Assembly (NCBI RefSeq): GCF_030867095.1
Contig: NC_081824.1
Span: 50,254,882-50,318,881, forward strand
Direction of reading: 5' to 3'
Length of the DNA: 64,000 bases
Origin: Alligator mississippiensis
Taxonomy: Eukaryota; Chordata; Crocodylia; Alligatoridae
The translations under genes were made by a program, and so were the position numbers. Shown in pieces: positions 1 to 10,763 of the stretch (position 1 is its first letter; each line of letters begins with the position of its first letter). Under the pieces are notes generated by a model that saw only the letters and a program-made list of their open reading frames with translations, ran no database searches and was not told the origin of the DNA.

Positions 1-114
1 GGCGGGAACTCTCTTGCACCAGGGGTTTTCTGCTGCAACAGAAAACCTTTACTTTGCAAGAGGCTCTCATGTGGCGGGAAAATTCCACCGTGCCAAGGCA
101 CCAAAATCACTGGG

Positions 115-482
115 TTGTGACAATGGCCACCTATAAGTTTGTCAGGGGTCCCCACCAGTATCTGGGGGAACGTTTGTTCACCAGAGTGCCCCAAGGGATG
201 ACGACTAGGTTGAATGGTCATAAACTACTACAAGACCATTTCAGGCTGGACATAAGGAAGAATTTCTTTACTGTCCGAGCCCCCAAGGTCTGGAACAGCC
301 TGCCACCGGAGGTGGTTCAAGCGCCTACATTGAACACCTTCAAGAGCAAACTGGATGCTTATTTTGCTGGGATCCTATGACCCCAGCTGACTTCCTGCCC
401 TTTGGGCAGGGGGCTGGACTCCATGATCTTCCAAGGTCCCTTCCAGCCCCAATGTCTATGAAATCTATGAAATCTATGAAAC
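115..482 (+). mobile_element. CR1 LINE 3' fragment (ORF2 C-terminus, 3' UTR and tail)
   Basis: An open frame up to 380 encodes the last ~85 residues of a CR1 ORF2 protein, with the blocks [19 protein letters not shown] and LPPEVVQAP that recur in the other CR1 copies here. Homology starts near 115, where the frame enters ATYKFVRG; upstream bases are not recognisably CR1, so the copy is 5'-truncated, as is usual for CR1. After the stop, a short 3' UTR leads to three copies of an ATCTATGAA-type tail. By sequence it belongs with the minus-strand CR1 at 16.6-20.1 kb (both end in LDAY-AGIL). It is a dead insertion. Confidence 0.93.
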
Positions 483-662
483 TGTGGAATAAGCTCCCTC
501 CAGAGGTGGTATAATTGCCTACCCTGGAAATCTTCAAGAGCAGACTAGATGGGCACCTTGCTGGGGTCACCTGACCCCAATTGTCTTTCACGCTTGGTTC
601 AGGGGGCTGGACCTGATGACCTTCTGAGGTCCCTTCCAGCTTTACAATCTATGATTCTATGT
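483..662 (+). mobile_element. Second CR1 3' fragment, abutting the first
   Basis: Immediately after the tail of the preceding CR1, a second and more diverged CR1 3' end begins. In frame it gives LWNKLPPEVV, a stop, then LPTLEIFKSRLDGHLAGVT and a terminator. A 3' UTR follows with the usual GGGGCTGGACCTGATGACCT-like segment and a tail of CTATGATTCTATG. There is no spacer between the two copies, so either the first inserted at the start of this older copy or the two share a junction created during insertion. Confidence 0.88.
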
Positions 663-3600
663 TTCCAGGCATTGTAGTTGTGTAGACTGATAGTGGCCCC
701 CACTTCAATGCTAGATAATAGATTCCTTGGAACAGCAACTGCCTTTGTTTAGGTCGTTTAGTGCCAAGGCAATGGGTGCAATGTTCATGACCGAGGTTTG
801 TAGGCTGTAATGCACATACTAATAATATAGATTGACCTTTGAGGCTCTAAGACAGTAACACTGAACAATAGAAAAATAAAGAATTATAGTTTTAAATGTG
901 TATTGAAAAGAATTAAATAATTTCAAGTAGTGCTTAGTCTCACAAACATCTTTATAATCTATCCTACACTAGATTAAACTGTGCATTGCTGAGTATTTTT
1001 CATGTAACCTTACAAAAAATGGTTACCAAAAGTTACTCAGTCCAGCATGGAAGTAAAGCCAAACAAATCTGAGCACCTAAATTGAAGAAAAAAGAGTTTA
1101 TTGTTAGAGGGACTGGAGACTGACCCAATAAACCTGTGTGCTTTCCCAGACTCCATGAAAAGAGAAAAGAGGTCCTCCAGATTCCAATATAAGACATACC
1201 ATTATTATTATTATTACTACAACTATGACCTACTACCCCCACCAGCATAGTAGTAGTAGAAGTAGTAGTAACATTATTCATGTTTAAGGACTGATGTTGG
1301 ACATTGTGCTAGAGACAGTATGGACACAAAGTAGTAGACAGCCAGTCACTAATAGATCAACTCTAGCAAGAAGCCACTAGATCAGTTTACATGGGTACTC
1401 AATTACCCTAAAAGAAACATATCAATTGCTTGTTGGAAAACAATAGAACCTCTGTCTCCTAGTCTCAAGATGAAAGTTTAATGTTTCTATATCCTTAAAT
1501 TAGAGATGGTCCTGAACTGGAACTGGTATTTGTGGCTAAGTATAGAGGTTAAAAAAGCCTGAGGTGGAAGTGCTCTAAGTTTTGCACTTTGCTCCAAGTG
1601 CCTTAGGTTAGGTTGGGAGGGAACAAAACAGACATTCGCCTTTCCATTGGGAGCAGGCAGGGGGAGAAGGGTGCCTACACTGACTGAAGCCAGCAGACTG
1701 GGGGTGCTCAAGCACACCTCCCAGCAGCTGGGCCACTCCTTATTGGCCAGCCCAGCCCTCTCCTGAGCCCTGCCCCCAACAGCTGTGCTAGTTGGCTCAT
1801 GGACGGGGGATGGGGTCATGCAACAGGAATATCTGCTTTTCCAACAGGGCACCATGGCCAGTGAAAAACGCCTAAGTCCTAAGGATCAAGGCTTCTGTGA
1901 TCCCTAGGACTCAGGGGGTGTGAAACCCCTGGACCCTAGGGATCATAGCTGCAGTGCTACCTAGGGATCTGGGGTGTGTGAAACCCCCAGGTCTGAAAGA
2001 TACTGCAGGGGTGATCCCACCACCCCAGGGGGGCAGGGCTGAGGAGAGAAATCACAGTAGCCATGCAGGCCTGGCAGCAAGGAAAAGGCTAAGCCTCTGC
2101 TGTGGCCCCTCCCCCATCCCCCTTCATGAGCTGTGCTATCTGTGGGAGGGGGTGAAGCAAGAGCAGGAGCAGGGCCTCCATTCCCCCCAGCCTGGCTGTA
2201 CAGGCAAGAGAAAGAGGCTTTTCTGTCTCCTGCCTGTGTCAGCTCAAGGACAGGGCTGGCCAGTGCTCACCTGGAGCTCACCAAAGCTAGGATGCTTCCC
2301 TGTGTGAGGCGCCTGGGATGCTGGAGGACAGAGAACGTATATGATTCATTACAGAATCTAGGACAGATGTTCAATAGGCCAGTTTACCCTAAATCAGTTA
2401 ATCTGATACTATATCAATCCAGGTCTGTCTTAGACCAAGTTCTGCCACTTTGAAACTGGTCTGTGTGCCTCAAACTTCAGATCTGTTATAGGTTTAGACT
2501 GGTTTCCAAACACCTGAGCTGGAAAAAAGGTAACACCTGCACCTATCCCCTGTTTGGAACCATCTTTATAAAAAGAATACCCCGTCTTGATTTCTTATAC
2601 AGTTCTGGTTTCACAGTTAATCCATTTATAAGAGGAGGTATTGTGGGGCTCTTCTATTGTTTCCAATTCATGTATATCTATCTCTAGCCAGAGAAACTGT
2701 AGATGGTTGTCAACATCACATTCCAGCAAATTATTGATTTAGCCAACTTACCCTTTGCTATAATTATTTCTTACTGCATGGTCCCATAAGACATGATGTA
2801 AGGATCCCTTGTAACTACAGGGTTACTGACATTTACAAGAGACTGATTGAAAGTGGCTTCCCAATATAACAGTCATAACTATTTTACATCTACGTCCAAA
2901 AAATAAAAATAAAAATCAGATGTTGTGGGCCATACTTTCAACTGGTGTCAATCAATGTAGAACCATCAAAGTTAACATCTCATTATAAGGTTTGAGGATC
3001 TGCTTCATATTGTTAACTTTCACCATTCCTGATGTGCAGAAATCTAGTGATAATGAACCCCAGCCCTCCAGCCCATGTGCCATCTCCACCATCTCTAAAA
3101 GCATGCTTCAGGATAATTACACTTTGCAGAATTCTTTGCACCTTTCTCTTATAATATAAATATAACCAAAAGACTGTTTTCATTCATGCAAGGATCCTAT
3201 TTGGTTTTAAAGAAAAAAATAACTACTCAGTTTTGTGGCTATTTAGCTTATTTCCATAATTTAGATTTACAAGGCTTTAGTGCACCTTCATTCCTTGCAA
3301 TCTACAGTAGATATGAGCAACTTAAGGTTAAAAGGTGAAAAATATCCTGCTTAGGGACAGTAGCCTTCAAGTAAGAAAAATATGAAATTTGAAAGTTTGT
3401 ACACCAGAGGGCAATATATTCTTAAAAATGGCTAGTTGAGCTGTATTTTGTATAAACGGTAAGAGCTGGTTGACTTTGAAAAGGCAGAATATTCTAAAGT
3501 AACTTTTAATTGTTGCTACTTATTTCTGAGTGGTTCTTTTTAAAAGCGGACTGACTGATTGATTAGTGCAGAACTGGAAGTGAGGTCAAAACAGAGCACT

Positions 3601-4286
3601 TCTGCCAAATAGCCTTGGTCTTTGGGCAGATCTGGGTTTAGATCCAAGCTTCTCAGTACAAGCTCATTTTTCTAGGAGGGGTTCTAGCATCTGATCAAAC
3701 ACTAGACATCTAACATCTAGTCTGGGAACATAAACTATTGAGAGCTAATACTTAGAAAGTCAGACCATTTGAATTTCAGACTTCAAAATCATTTGTGTTG
3801 TAAGTTATTTTGTGCTGTAAACCTGAGCATTTGACTGGAAGAAGTTTCAAATTAGCCCTCTGGCTAAGTGAACAGAACCTCACTCATTCCATAGAGAAAC
3901 AAATTCAAATAAATGCTTCTAAACACCAGTTCTTTTCTAATGGCTAGAAAATGGTATTTAAAGGTTTGCTTTTTGAAACTGGCTTATATGTAAAGTAGAT
4001 ATGCATTAGACTAATGGTCCAGGGCAACAGCAAGGGTTAATTTATTTCTAAAAAGCCCGTCTGTGACAAATTTTCTTCAAGGCCCACTGTGTCTCACAGG
4101 CAAGTAACAAGCAGACATGCAGGCTGGGAAATTGAAGCCTGCATGTCTGGAAAGTGAAGCCACTGTTCCATACCTTAAGATAAGGTGACACCAGGTCACA
4201 GTGCCTAACTGCAGGGCCCATGGGCTTTCCAGTTTTGGGGAAACAGATCAAATTAGGAGAAAACTGGTAAAGCCCAAATTAGGATG
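663..4286. other. No gene recognised; anonymous sequence with short repeats
   Basis: AT-rich sequence with only short random open frames. Low-order structure is present at 1199-1275 (ATT/AGT trinucleotide tract) and at about 1905-2000, where a gtgtgaaaccc..ctagggatc unit is repeated twice. The GC-richer block 1620-2320 looks like part of an old repeat, but I cannot assign a family. Confidence 0.6.
1199..1275. repeat. Imperfect trinucleotide repeat (ATT)n / (AGT)n
   Basis: ATT units at about 1200-1217 are followed, after a short interruption, by AGT/AGA units at 1249-1275. This is a simple microsatellite with no coding support. Confidence 0.8.
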
Positions 4287-4790
4287 TGTGCATGTGATGG
4301 GTTTGTGAAACAAAGGAATATGCTGGCAGGACAGAATGTGGACAGTATAACGACCACAGAAAGACCAATCAGTGGTGGCCAGAAATGAAGATTCATCACA
4401 GGAGGAGAAAAGATACAAAAGGATGGATTTTAAAGCGGCAAAGGGTCCCCAAGAGGGAAACCCAAGGCCACCATGAGCCTACCACCCGCCTGTCTCATCC
4501 CACTGGTGTGGGGTGGGCCTCAGCCTCCAACCTACAGGTTGCTGACATCTGACATTCACCCAAGAGAGAACCTCAGGATGAAGCTCACATACTGGCCAGA
4601 CATACCTTGACTCTGATGACAGCTCTAGGACTGGTAGATATAGAATTGTTTGCATTATTCTTATCTGCTATCACTGTGTATCAATAAAACTTGCCTATTA
4701 TCTAATGGAAAGGCCAGGGTCGGTCTGAGGATTAGGGTCTGCCCAGAACAAGGTATCTGGGTCATAAATCTAATGCCAACATTTTCCATT
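4287..4790 (+). repeat. Possible solo LTR (weak)
   Basis: The stretch begins with TG near 4287, has an A-rich TATA-like stretch near 4410-4430 and a clear AATAAA at 4683-4688, then a U5-like tail. That arrangement resembles a retroviral LTR. I found no convincing target duplication and no partner LTR, so boundaries are approximate. It could equally be the 3' end of another repeat. Confidence 0.3.
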
Positions 4791-6034
4791 GACCCTTTTC
4801 TTAAAATCTATGCTGCCTGTATCTCTATGTGGAACCAGCATCCCTCCAGGTGGTATACAGGATTTGCTCATGTTCAGCACTGATGTTCATGTTTTGCTCA
4901 TGTACCACCAGGCTTGCCTTCTAACTTCTCTGACAGAGCCAGCATCCAACTATAAAGCAGCAGCTCTCTGACCACTGCCCTCAAGAAACAATGACCCTTC
5001 AAAAAGGTTTCTCCTATTGGTTGAGAGTTTCATTGTTACAAAGAAATGCAGCTATAGAAAGTTAGGGGCAGTTAGGAAATAACATTCTTTCAGGGTGCTA
5101 AAGCCAGTCTCATAAAGGGTTTTGTGAATTAGAGCAGACAGCTTTAACTGAGATATAGAGAAATCACAAATAATAGTGGATTTCAATAACAAGATAAGCT
5201 GTTACTCAGTGTACCACTGGTAGAAGATTTTGGAGACTGAGGTGCTTGACTACAGGAAAAACATTTCTAGTGTCCATAAGACAAAAGAGTAGGGCTGGGT
5301 CACTGACCAGCTTTTCAGTTCAGGGGGTGAACTGAATATTTCTTTTAATTAATTACCTTCATGTTGGCATGAAGCATATTTTTAATCACAGATTTCAGCA
5401 TTGAAAATAACAGTTGTAGCAAATGAAACCTTTTTTTAAAACCCCAATATAAATAATTTGATTTGGGGTGTATTTTAACAAAAATATAGATCTGGATTTA
5501 CAACAGCAAAAAGGAGAAGGTGACCTCCATATACTGCAATCTAATAATTAGGGCTCTCACCTCACAACTAAGAGATGAAATTAAAATCCCTGTATGGATT
5601 GTTCAGAACACGGATTTCAGTTGATTTGTTCTACTTCCCAGAAGAGGCTCTTAGCTAGATACCTAAAGAGATCACTCCAGGATACCCTGTTCTGCTATAC
5701 ATAAAATACTGGAATATCAAATGACTGTAGGCTAGTGAATAGAACATTTTAATTGGGAGGTAGAAAACCTGGATTCCAATCACTGCTCCAGGGAATACTA
5801 AACTGTTTCATACAAAGTGGAATAGCTGCAATGGGCTAGACAGACCTACTCTTATACCTAGAGGAAAGGGCACTCTTCTGAAAGGTGAGAAACCTTAATT
5901 CAAATCCTTGATTTGAATCTGGCTGAGGGAGGAATTGAATCCTGGTCTGCTACAGTGAGTGCCCCAGCTATAGTAGTAGCCTTAAACTACCTGAAGAGGG
6001 TTACAAAAGGATAGAGCTAGACTGTTCTAAGTGG
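4791..6034. other. No gene recognised
   Basis: Anonymous AT-rich DNA. A small inverted repeat CAGTTCA/TGAACTG lies near 5317-5335. Nothing codes convincingly. Confidence 0.6.
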
Positions 6035-6156
6035 TAACAGATGAGAGAACAAGGAGCAACAGCCTCAAGTTGCAGCAAGAGAAGTTTAGTTTAGATATTA
6101 GGATGAATTTCCTCACCAGAAGGGTAGTAAAACACTGGAACAGATTACCCAGAGAG
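6035..6156 (+). mobile_element. Old CR1 3' fragment, left part (split by hAT)
   Basis: Decayed CR1 ORF2 C-terminal sequence with recognisable [11 protein letters not shown]-like and WNRLPRE-like codons, including aacactggaacagattaccca. It stops exactly at the 8-bp ccagagag that marks the hAT insertion and resumes at 10602 on the other side of the transposon. Confidence 0.82.
6149..6156. repeat. Left 8-bp target-site duplication of hAT
   Basis: ccagagag at 6149-6156 is repeated exactly at 10602-10609. Eight bp is the usual hAT duplication length. Confidence 0.9.
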
Positions 6157-6163
6157 TAGACCT

Positions 6164-6457
6164 GTGCAGTTCATAGGCCCAGTTCTGAAATATGGTTTGT
6201 ACATTCAAACAAGCACCTAACCTCATCACCAGAACCAAAGCCAACTTCCTACAGCTCAAAACACAAAACCTGCCAACTATCTCCAATACCCCCACAAACT
6301 GCACACCAGAAGCTATCAAAGACAACAAAACCCAACTACCTGTGGGGGCACATTCCTCACCAAAAAAATACTCTGCCTCCAATCTCTCAGGCCTGATCCT
6401 GAAAGGGAAAAAATTACAATGCAAACCACTTTTCACAGCTGGGCCTATGAACTGCAC
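6164..6457. repeat. Inverted repeat at the hAT left end
   Basis: The 19 bases at 6164-6182 (gtgcagttcataggcccag) recur as a perfect reverse complement at 6439-6457. Weaker pairing continues inward for some 25 bp. The ~290-bp hairpin-capable block includes the transposon terminus, so it could be a subterminal binding array or a solo end duplicated internally. Confidence 0.82.
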
Positions 6458-7253
6458 TTCATCAGCCTCCTAGGGAGTAGGTACAGAAACTTATGGACTC
6501 AATATAAACAGTGGAGTTCTGGCACACTGCGACCTGCCTTGACATCTGACGCCCCAGGCACCTCTGCACTTTTACCTCTGCTGCTACATCCCCTTTTCCC
6601 CCTTATCCCCAACCCCAGCCTGTCCCTCCCCCCTGACGCCTCCATTTCCATTTTCACTAACTGGCTTTCTTGCCTGCATTGCAGGCCAGGCCAGTCTCTG
6701 GCTTCTTTACTATTCCTTCCATCAAGGACCAACTGCAGGTACTTCCTTAGCCTGACAAAGGGGTTTTCAACACTAAAGCTGGCATCCTGGGCAGCTAAGC
6801 TGAGCTCACCAGGAGCCTCACAACTGCACTGCAACCAGCAAGTGTCAGGCCTGTCAAAGATGTAACAGGTCTGGGCATTCCCCAGCCAGGACTTTGTGCA
6901 TGCATGCATTAACCGGAGGTTATGGCGCCTCCTACCTGCCTTTCACCAGGAGATCATTGGTCCTGGCATTTACGGGGCTACCACACAACCAGCAGTTCCA
7001 CCAGGCCTCTCTACCCTGGCAGGGTGCAGTTTTAGTGGTCATGCCCATGACCGGGGGCCTCCTCCTACCCCATAGCCCCAATCCCATACCTCCAAGTTCA
7101 TCCTGGAAGAAGAATGAGCTCATCATGGACATGTTCTTGCCCTGCTGGCTGGAGATACAGTTAGTGCCCCCTCCAGCTGAGAGCAGGACATTACTCGGTT
7201 TTTAAAAAACTCAAAAAAGGAAATTGGTGCAGACGGAGTGAGGAGGGTGGCAC

Positions 7254-9758
7254 TCAGTCCATCTGCAGGTGGAGCTTAGGGAACCCCAGCAGCAGGAGGT
7301 TCACCTTTAGGAACACCGGCTGCTCCACCAACATAGGATCCAAGCAGGTCCAGTGGGATGTCACAACATTCCCAGCAATGCTGAACACCCTCTCGCTTGG
7401 AACACCGGTCGGTGGACAGGACAGGTGTTGCTGGGCAACCATGGCCAGATCCTGCCACATCTGGCTGGAACTTGCCCAGTAGGCCAAGGGGTTGCAGTCC
7501 AGTGGCTCCACATCCTTAGCAAGATAGGTAGCCACTGAAGCCTCAGCACTACCTGCCCAAGGCTGGGTCTGGTGCATTTGGACCCCAGCATTGAAGCCAT
7601 GCCCATGACCCACATTGGCAGTGGCTGTCATGGAGGAAACTGGCTGGTGCTGGCACCGGTGCTGGTGCTGGCGCTGGAAGTGCTAGCACGGGAAAGTGGA
7701 TCCCCCTCTTCTACATCCCCTCACCTCTGCACTTCAGCCTCCCTGACTTTGTTCACCAGCACCTGTGTCCAGTGATCAAGGGTTTTGGGGCTGTCAGTGA
7801 ACATGCTCCCCTTCATCCTTGGGTTGCACATGCCCACCATCATGTGGACCATACTGGACTGCAAGGGATCCAGCTGTCTCCTGATGCCCTCCTTCAGCTA
7901 CCTCACCAGTGCCTGCACATGTGGTGACAGCGGCCTGCCCCAGCCAGGAACATTGATCCCCTGGAACTTCTCCATTTGGTTCTCCAGTTCCCTCACTAGG
8001 GGATCACCTGGCTGAGGAGGGCATCGCCAGCGCTAAGGGTCTTGGTGGCCTCGAGGAAGGGCTTGAGGACCACCAAGACATGGGAGATGGTACCCCACTC
8101 AGCTCTGTTCAGGGGGGCACTGATCCCAATCTCCCCAAGCAAGACCATCTCATGGATGGCCTTCTGTTGCTCCACCAACCTTTCGAGCATCAGGTACGTG
8201 GACTTCCACCGAGTCTCCACATCCTGCATGATTTTGTGCTGCAGGATGCTCAGCTCTGCCTGTTTCTCCCACAGCATCTTGCCCCACTTGATGCTGCAGT
8301 GGAAGTAGCCCGCCACCTTCCTGCATTTCGAAATCAGCTGGCTTGTAGCAGTAGTGGTGCCGTCGCCAGCAGCCCTGTCCCCCTCCAAGGCATCCCTCAC
8401 TATTAGGTGCAGCCTTTGTGCCACACAGTGGATGCCAACAAGTGTGGCATCACGAACAGCCTTCACCATATTGGCCCCATTGTTGGTGACCATGAACCCG
8501 CAAGCGAGCTTGGCCTGCTCAATGAGCCACCCCTGCACCATGCAGTTCATGACCCCCGTGATCTCCCTTGCTGCGTGGGACTCATCCAGTACCTTGGCTG
8601 GCAGTAGAGCCCACCGACGGCCTGACTTATCATACCAGTGCCCCATGAGGGAAAGCACCCTCATGGCATGATCGCCACCCCGGATGCTCCAGATGTTGGA
8701 GGTGAAGTGCAAGGCTACCTGCAGCCCTGCCTTGTGCAGCTCCTCCCTCAAGTACTCCCTGTATGCCTCATACAGTGCGGGCACCACCACCCTGCTAAAG
8801 GTGGTGCCTGCGGGCACTTTGTAGAATGGTGCACCTGAACCCTGGCCGCTCAACTAGGGAGAAGGGCTGGCTATCCAGAGCAAGCATCTCCTCAATGCTC
8901 TGGGTGATCTTGCTCGCCTTGGGAATGTGCCCCCCCTTTCTGTCCACCTTTCTCTCACTGCTCCAGGGTGGCCTGCCTCTGCTTTGGGATAAAGGGGGCT
9001 TTGGAGCGAGTGGGGGACTTCCCTTTTGGCACACTCGCACTGGTGCCAGGCTGAGCAGGAAGAAGGGCAAGGGGGTGGTGCCTCCTCAGATGCAGCAGCA
9101 TCGCCATGGTGGAGAAGTGTCTCATGTCCTTGCCATGACTCATGTGCCTTCGGCAGTGCAGGCAGATGGCAAACCTGGGATCATCTGCCACCTCAAAATG
9201 CTCCCACACTACACTACTGCCCCGCTTCTGGGTTGAGGGTGAGGATCCTGCCTTTTCCCACTCCTCAGCAGGCTGAGGCTCAAGAGCAGGAGGAGCTGCC
9301 TCAACTGAGCCACTCACCTCCACAACCTCAGCTTCCTCCGAGGTGCTGCTTTCCGGAGGAGACCTGGGTCTAGGGGAAACTTGAGGGGTGTGGAGCACAA
9401 ACTCTGATTCTCCCTCAGTCCCCAGAATTGGGTGAGCCAGCACACTCAGCATCCTTGGTTCCAGCTCCAGCTCCTCCTCTGGCAGTGGGAGGCTCATGCT
9501 GACAGCTGAAATTGGGGTGAAGGAGACGGTGATTCCACTGCTGGTGCCCACTTCTGGACTGAGCAGAGGTGGTGCAGGTGCAGGGATGTCAGGTGCAGAC
9601 ACTGCTCCCACCTCCTGGCTTCCACTGGCAGCATGGATGTCATGGCTGCTTGGGAATAGAATGTGTCTGTGTTTGGGGGGGGGGGCTTGCACCTCTAGCT
9701 CTCCCCCTTCCCCCTCTTCTTCCCCTGCCAGAAGACCTGGCACCTGCCTTTCCAGCAT
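7254..9758 (-). pseudogene. hAT transposase with BED zinc finger (broken)
   Basis: Would cut and paste the element. Pieces on the minus strand: 9758-8955 carries a BED-type finger (WEHFEV.., CLHC, then H..H in LHLRRHH); 9070-8795 bridges; 8853-7996 is the RNase-H-like core with HFTSNIWS, TNNGANMVKA, CVAQRLHLIV and DVETRWKSTYLMLERL; 7631-7254 is the C-terminal dimerisation region with LSCPPTGVPSERVFS and NLLLLGFP. The pieces lie in different frames, so there are at least three frameshifts. Both positions where the family has catalytic Asp read Asn (residues 53 and 124 or 125 of the 8853-7996 piece), and the conserved His after CVA is Gln. It is therefore inactive. ZBED-type host genes share this ancestry, but the decay argues against domestication. 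Confidence 0.9.
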
Positions 9759-9790
9759 GCTTCATGTTGATCTTTCCTGTGCTGCAAAAG

Positions 9791-9793
<3 letters not shown>

Positions 9794-9835
<42 letters not shown>
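9794..9835. repeat. (TG)21 microsatellite
   Basis: Uninterrupted TG dinucleotides just upstream of the transposase start on the minus strand (CA repeats in sense). The Cys/Val and His/Thr open frames across it are artefacts. Confidence 0.95.
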
Positions 9836-9838
<3 letters not shown>

Positions 9839-10533
9839 CCTTTTGTATTGTGCGTTTTATTCCCTTTGTTGCATGCATGCACTGGCCTCTTCTTTGATTG
9901 CTTGCTTCAGTGTTAAGAGTTATGTAAAAATTGTGTGCTGTCTGTCGTCTTCTGCTATGAATATCTGATTTTTCTCTATATTGTCTCCTTCTGTGTCTGT
10001 GTATCTGTGTGTCTGTGTGTGTGCATGCATGCAAGCAATCTGTGCCTCCCTGAACAGTGATGGAACACAGCTTTCTTTTTTCAAAGTTTCCACAAAAAAA
10101 AGAGCAAATATAAATACAAAGAAATTAATTGAATAGTAATACTAATAGTAACTGAATAGAATAGCTAAGCTAAGATAAGCTAAATCCTACCCACTCCTTT
10201 GTAACAAGAAGGAGCAGGCAAGCTCAGCTAGTACTGAGCCAGCAAGCTGCAATGCCTCTAAGTGTTCCTCTCTCACAAAGTTCCTGACAGGGAACAAGCT
10301 AGAAAAGGTACAGAATGCCTCCAAACAGAGTTGTAGGCTGTTTCTAGTCCCACCCCACAGATGCTGTCATCTTGGAAAGGCAGCCAGAGAGAAATCCCCC
10401 CCCCCCCACTCTCCCTCTCTCTTCTAACTTTAAGTCAAGCTGTCCGAAGCGTCTGAAGCATCCGAAGCACTTCGGACACTCCAAACCATTTCAGATACCT
10501 TGACTGAGCCCGCACTTCGATCCAGGCATGCCA

Positions 10534-10557
10534 CTTCAGATGCCGAAGCATCTGAAG
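10534..10557. repeat. Subterminal palindrome of hAT right end
   Basis: CTTCAGATGC at 10534-10543, a 4-base loop, then the exact reverse complement at 10548-10557. It sits in a 165-bp tract rich in GAAGC/GCTTC motifs (10437-10600) next to the right terminus. Confidence 0.8.
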
Positions 10558-10601
10558 CGGCACCGGATCTGAAGCATGATCCAAAGACTCGGACAGCCCT
10601 A

Positions 10602-10763
10602 CCAGAGAGGTTGTGGACTCTCCAACCTTGGAGGTTTTAAAGACCCAGCTAGACAAAGCCTTGGCTGGGATGATCTAGTTGGAGATGGTCCTGCTTTGAG
10701 CAGGAGATTGGACTAGATGACCTCCTGAGGTCCCTTGCAACCCTAACGTTCTATGATTCTATA
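10602..10763 (+). mobile_element. Old CR1 3' fragment, right part
   Basis: Starts with the second ccagagag copy and continues the CR1 ORF2 C-terminus from the left part (REVVDSPTLEVLKTQLDKA then LAGMI and a stop), followed by a typical CR1 3' UTR (GATGACCTCCTGAGGTCCCT) and a GTTCTATGATTCTATA tail. Confidence 0.9.

Larger units (their letters stand above)
6157..10601 (-). mobile_element. hAT-family DNA transposon, autonomous-type but degenerate (4445 bp)
   Basis: It is bounded by exact 8-bp duplications. Left terminus TAGACCTGTGCAG; right terminus, read inward, TAGGGCTGTCCGAG: imperfect terminal inverted repeats with about 10 of 16 matching. Inside, a minus-strand transposase is recognisable from a BED finger to the C-terminal dimerisation region. 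Subterminal palindromes occur at both ends, a common hAT transposase-binding layout. The flanks join into one continuous CR1 3' end, which independently fixes both boundaries. Confidence 0.88.

Noticed and set aside
8042-9373. Several plus-strand open frames of 66-136 codons
   Set aside because: They lie opposite the GC-rich hAT transposase and have no domain of their own.
9496-9897. Open frames with poly-Cys/Val or poly-His/Thr
   Set aside because: These are translation of the (TG)21 repeat.
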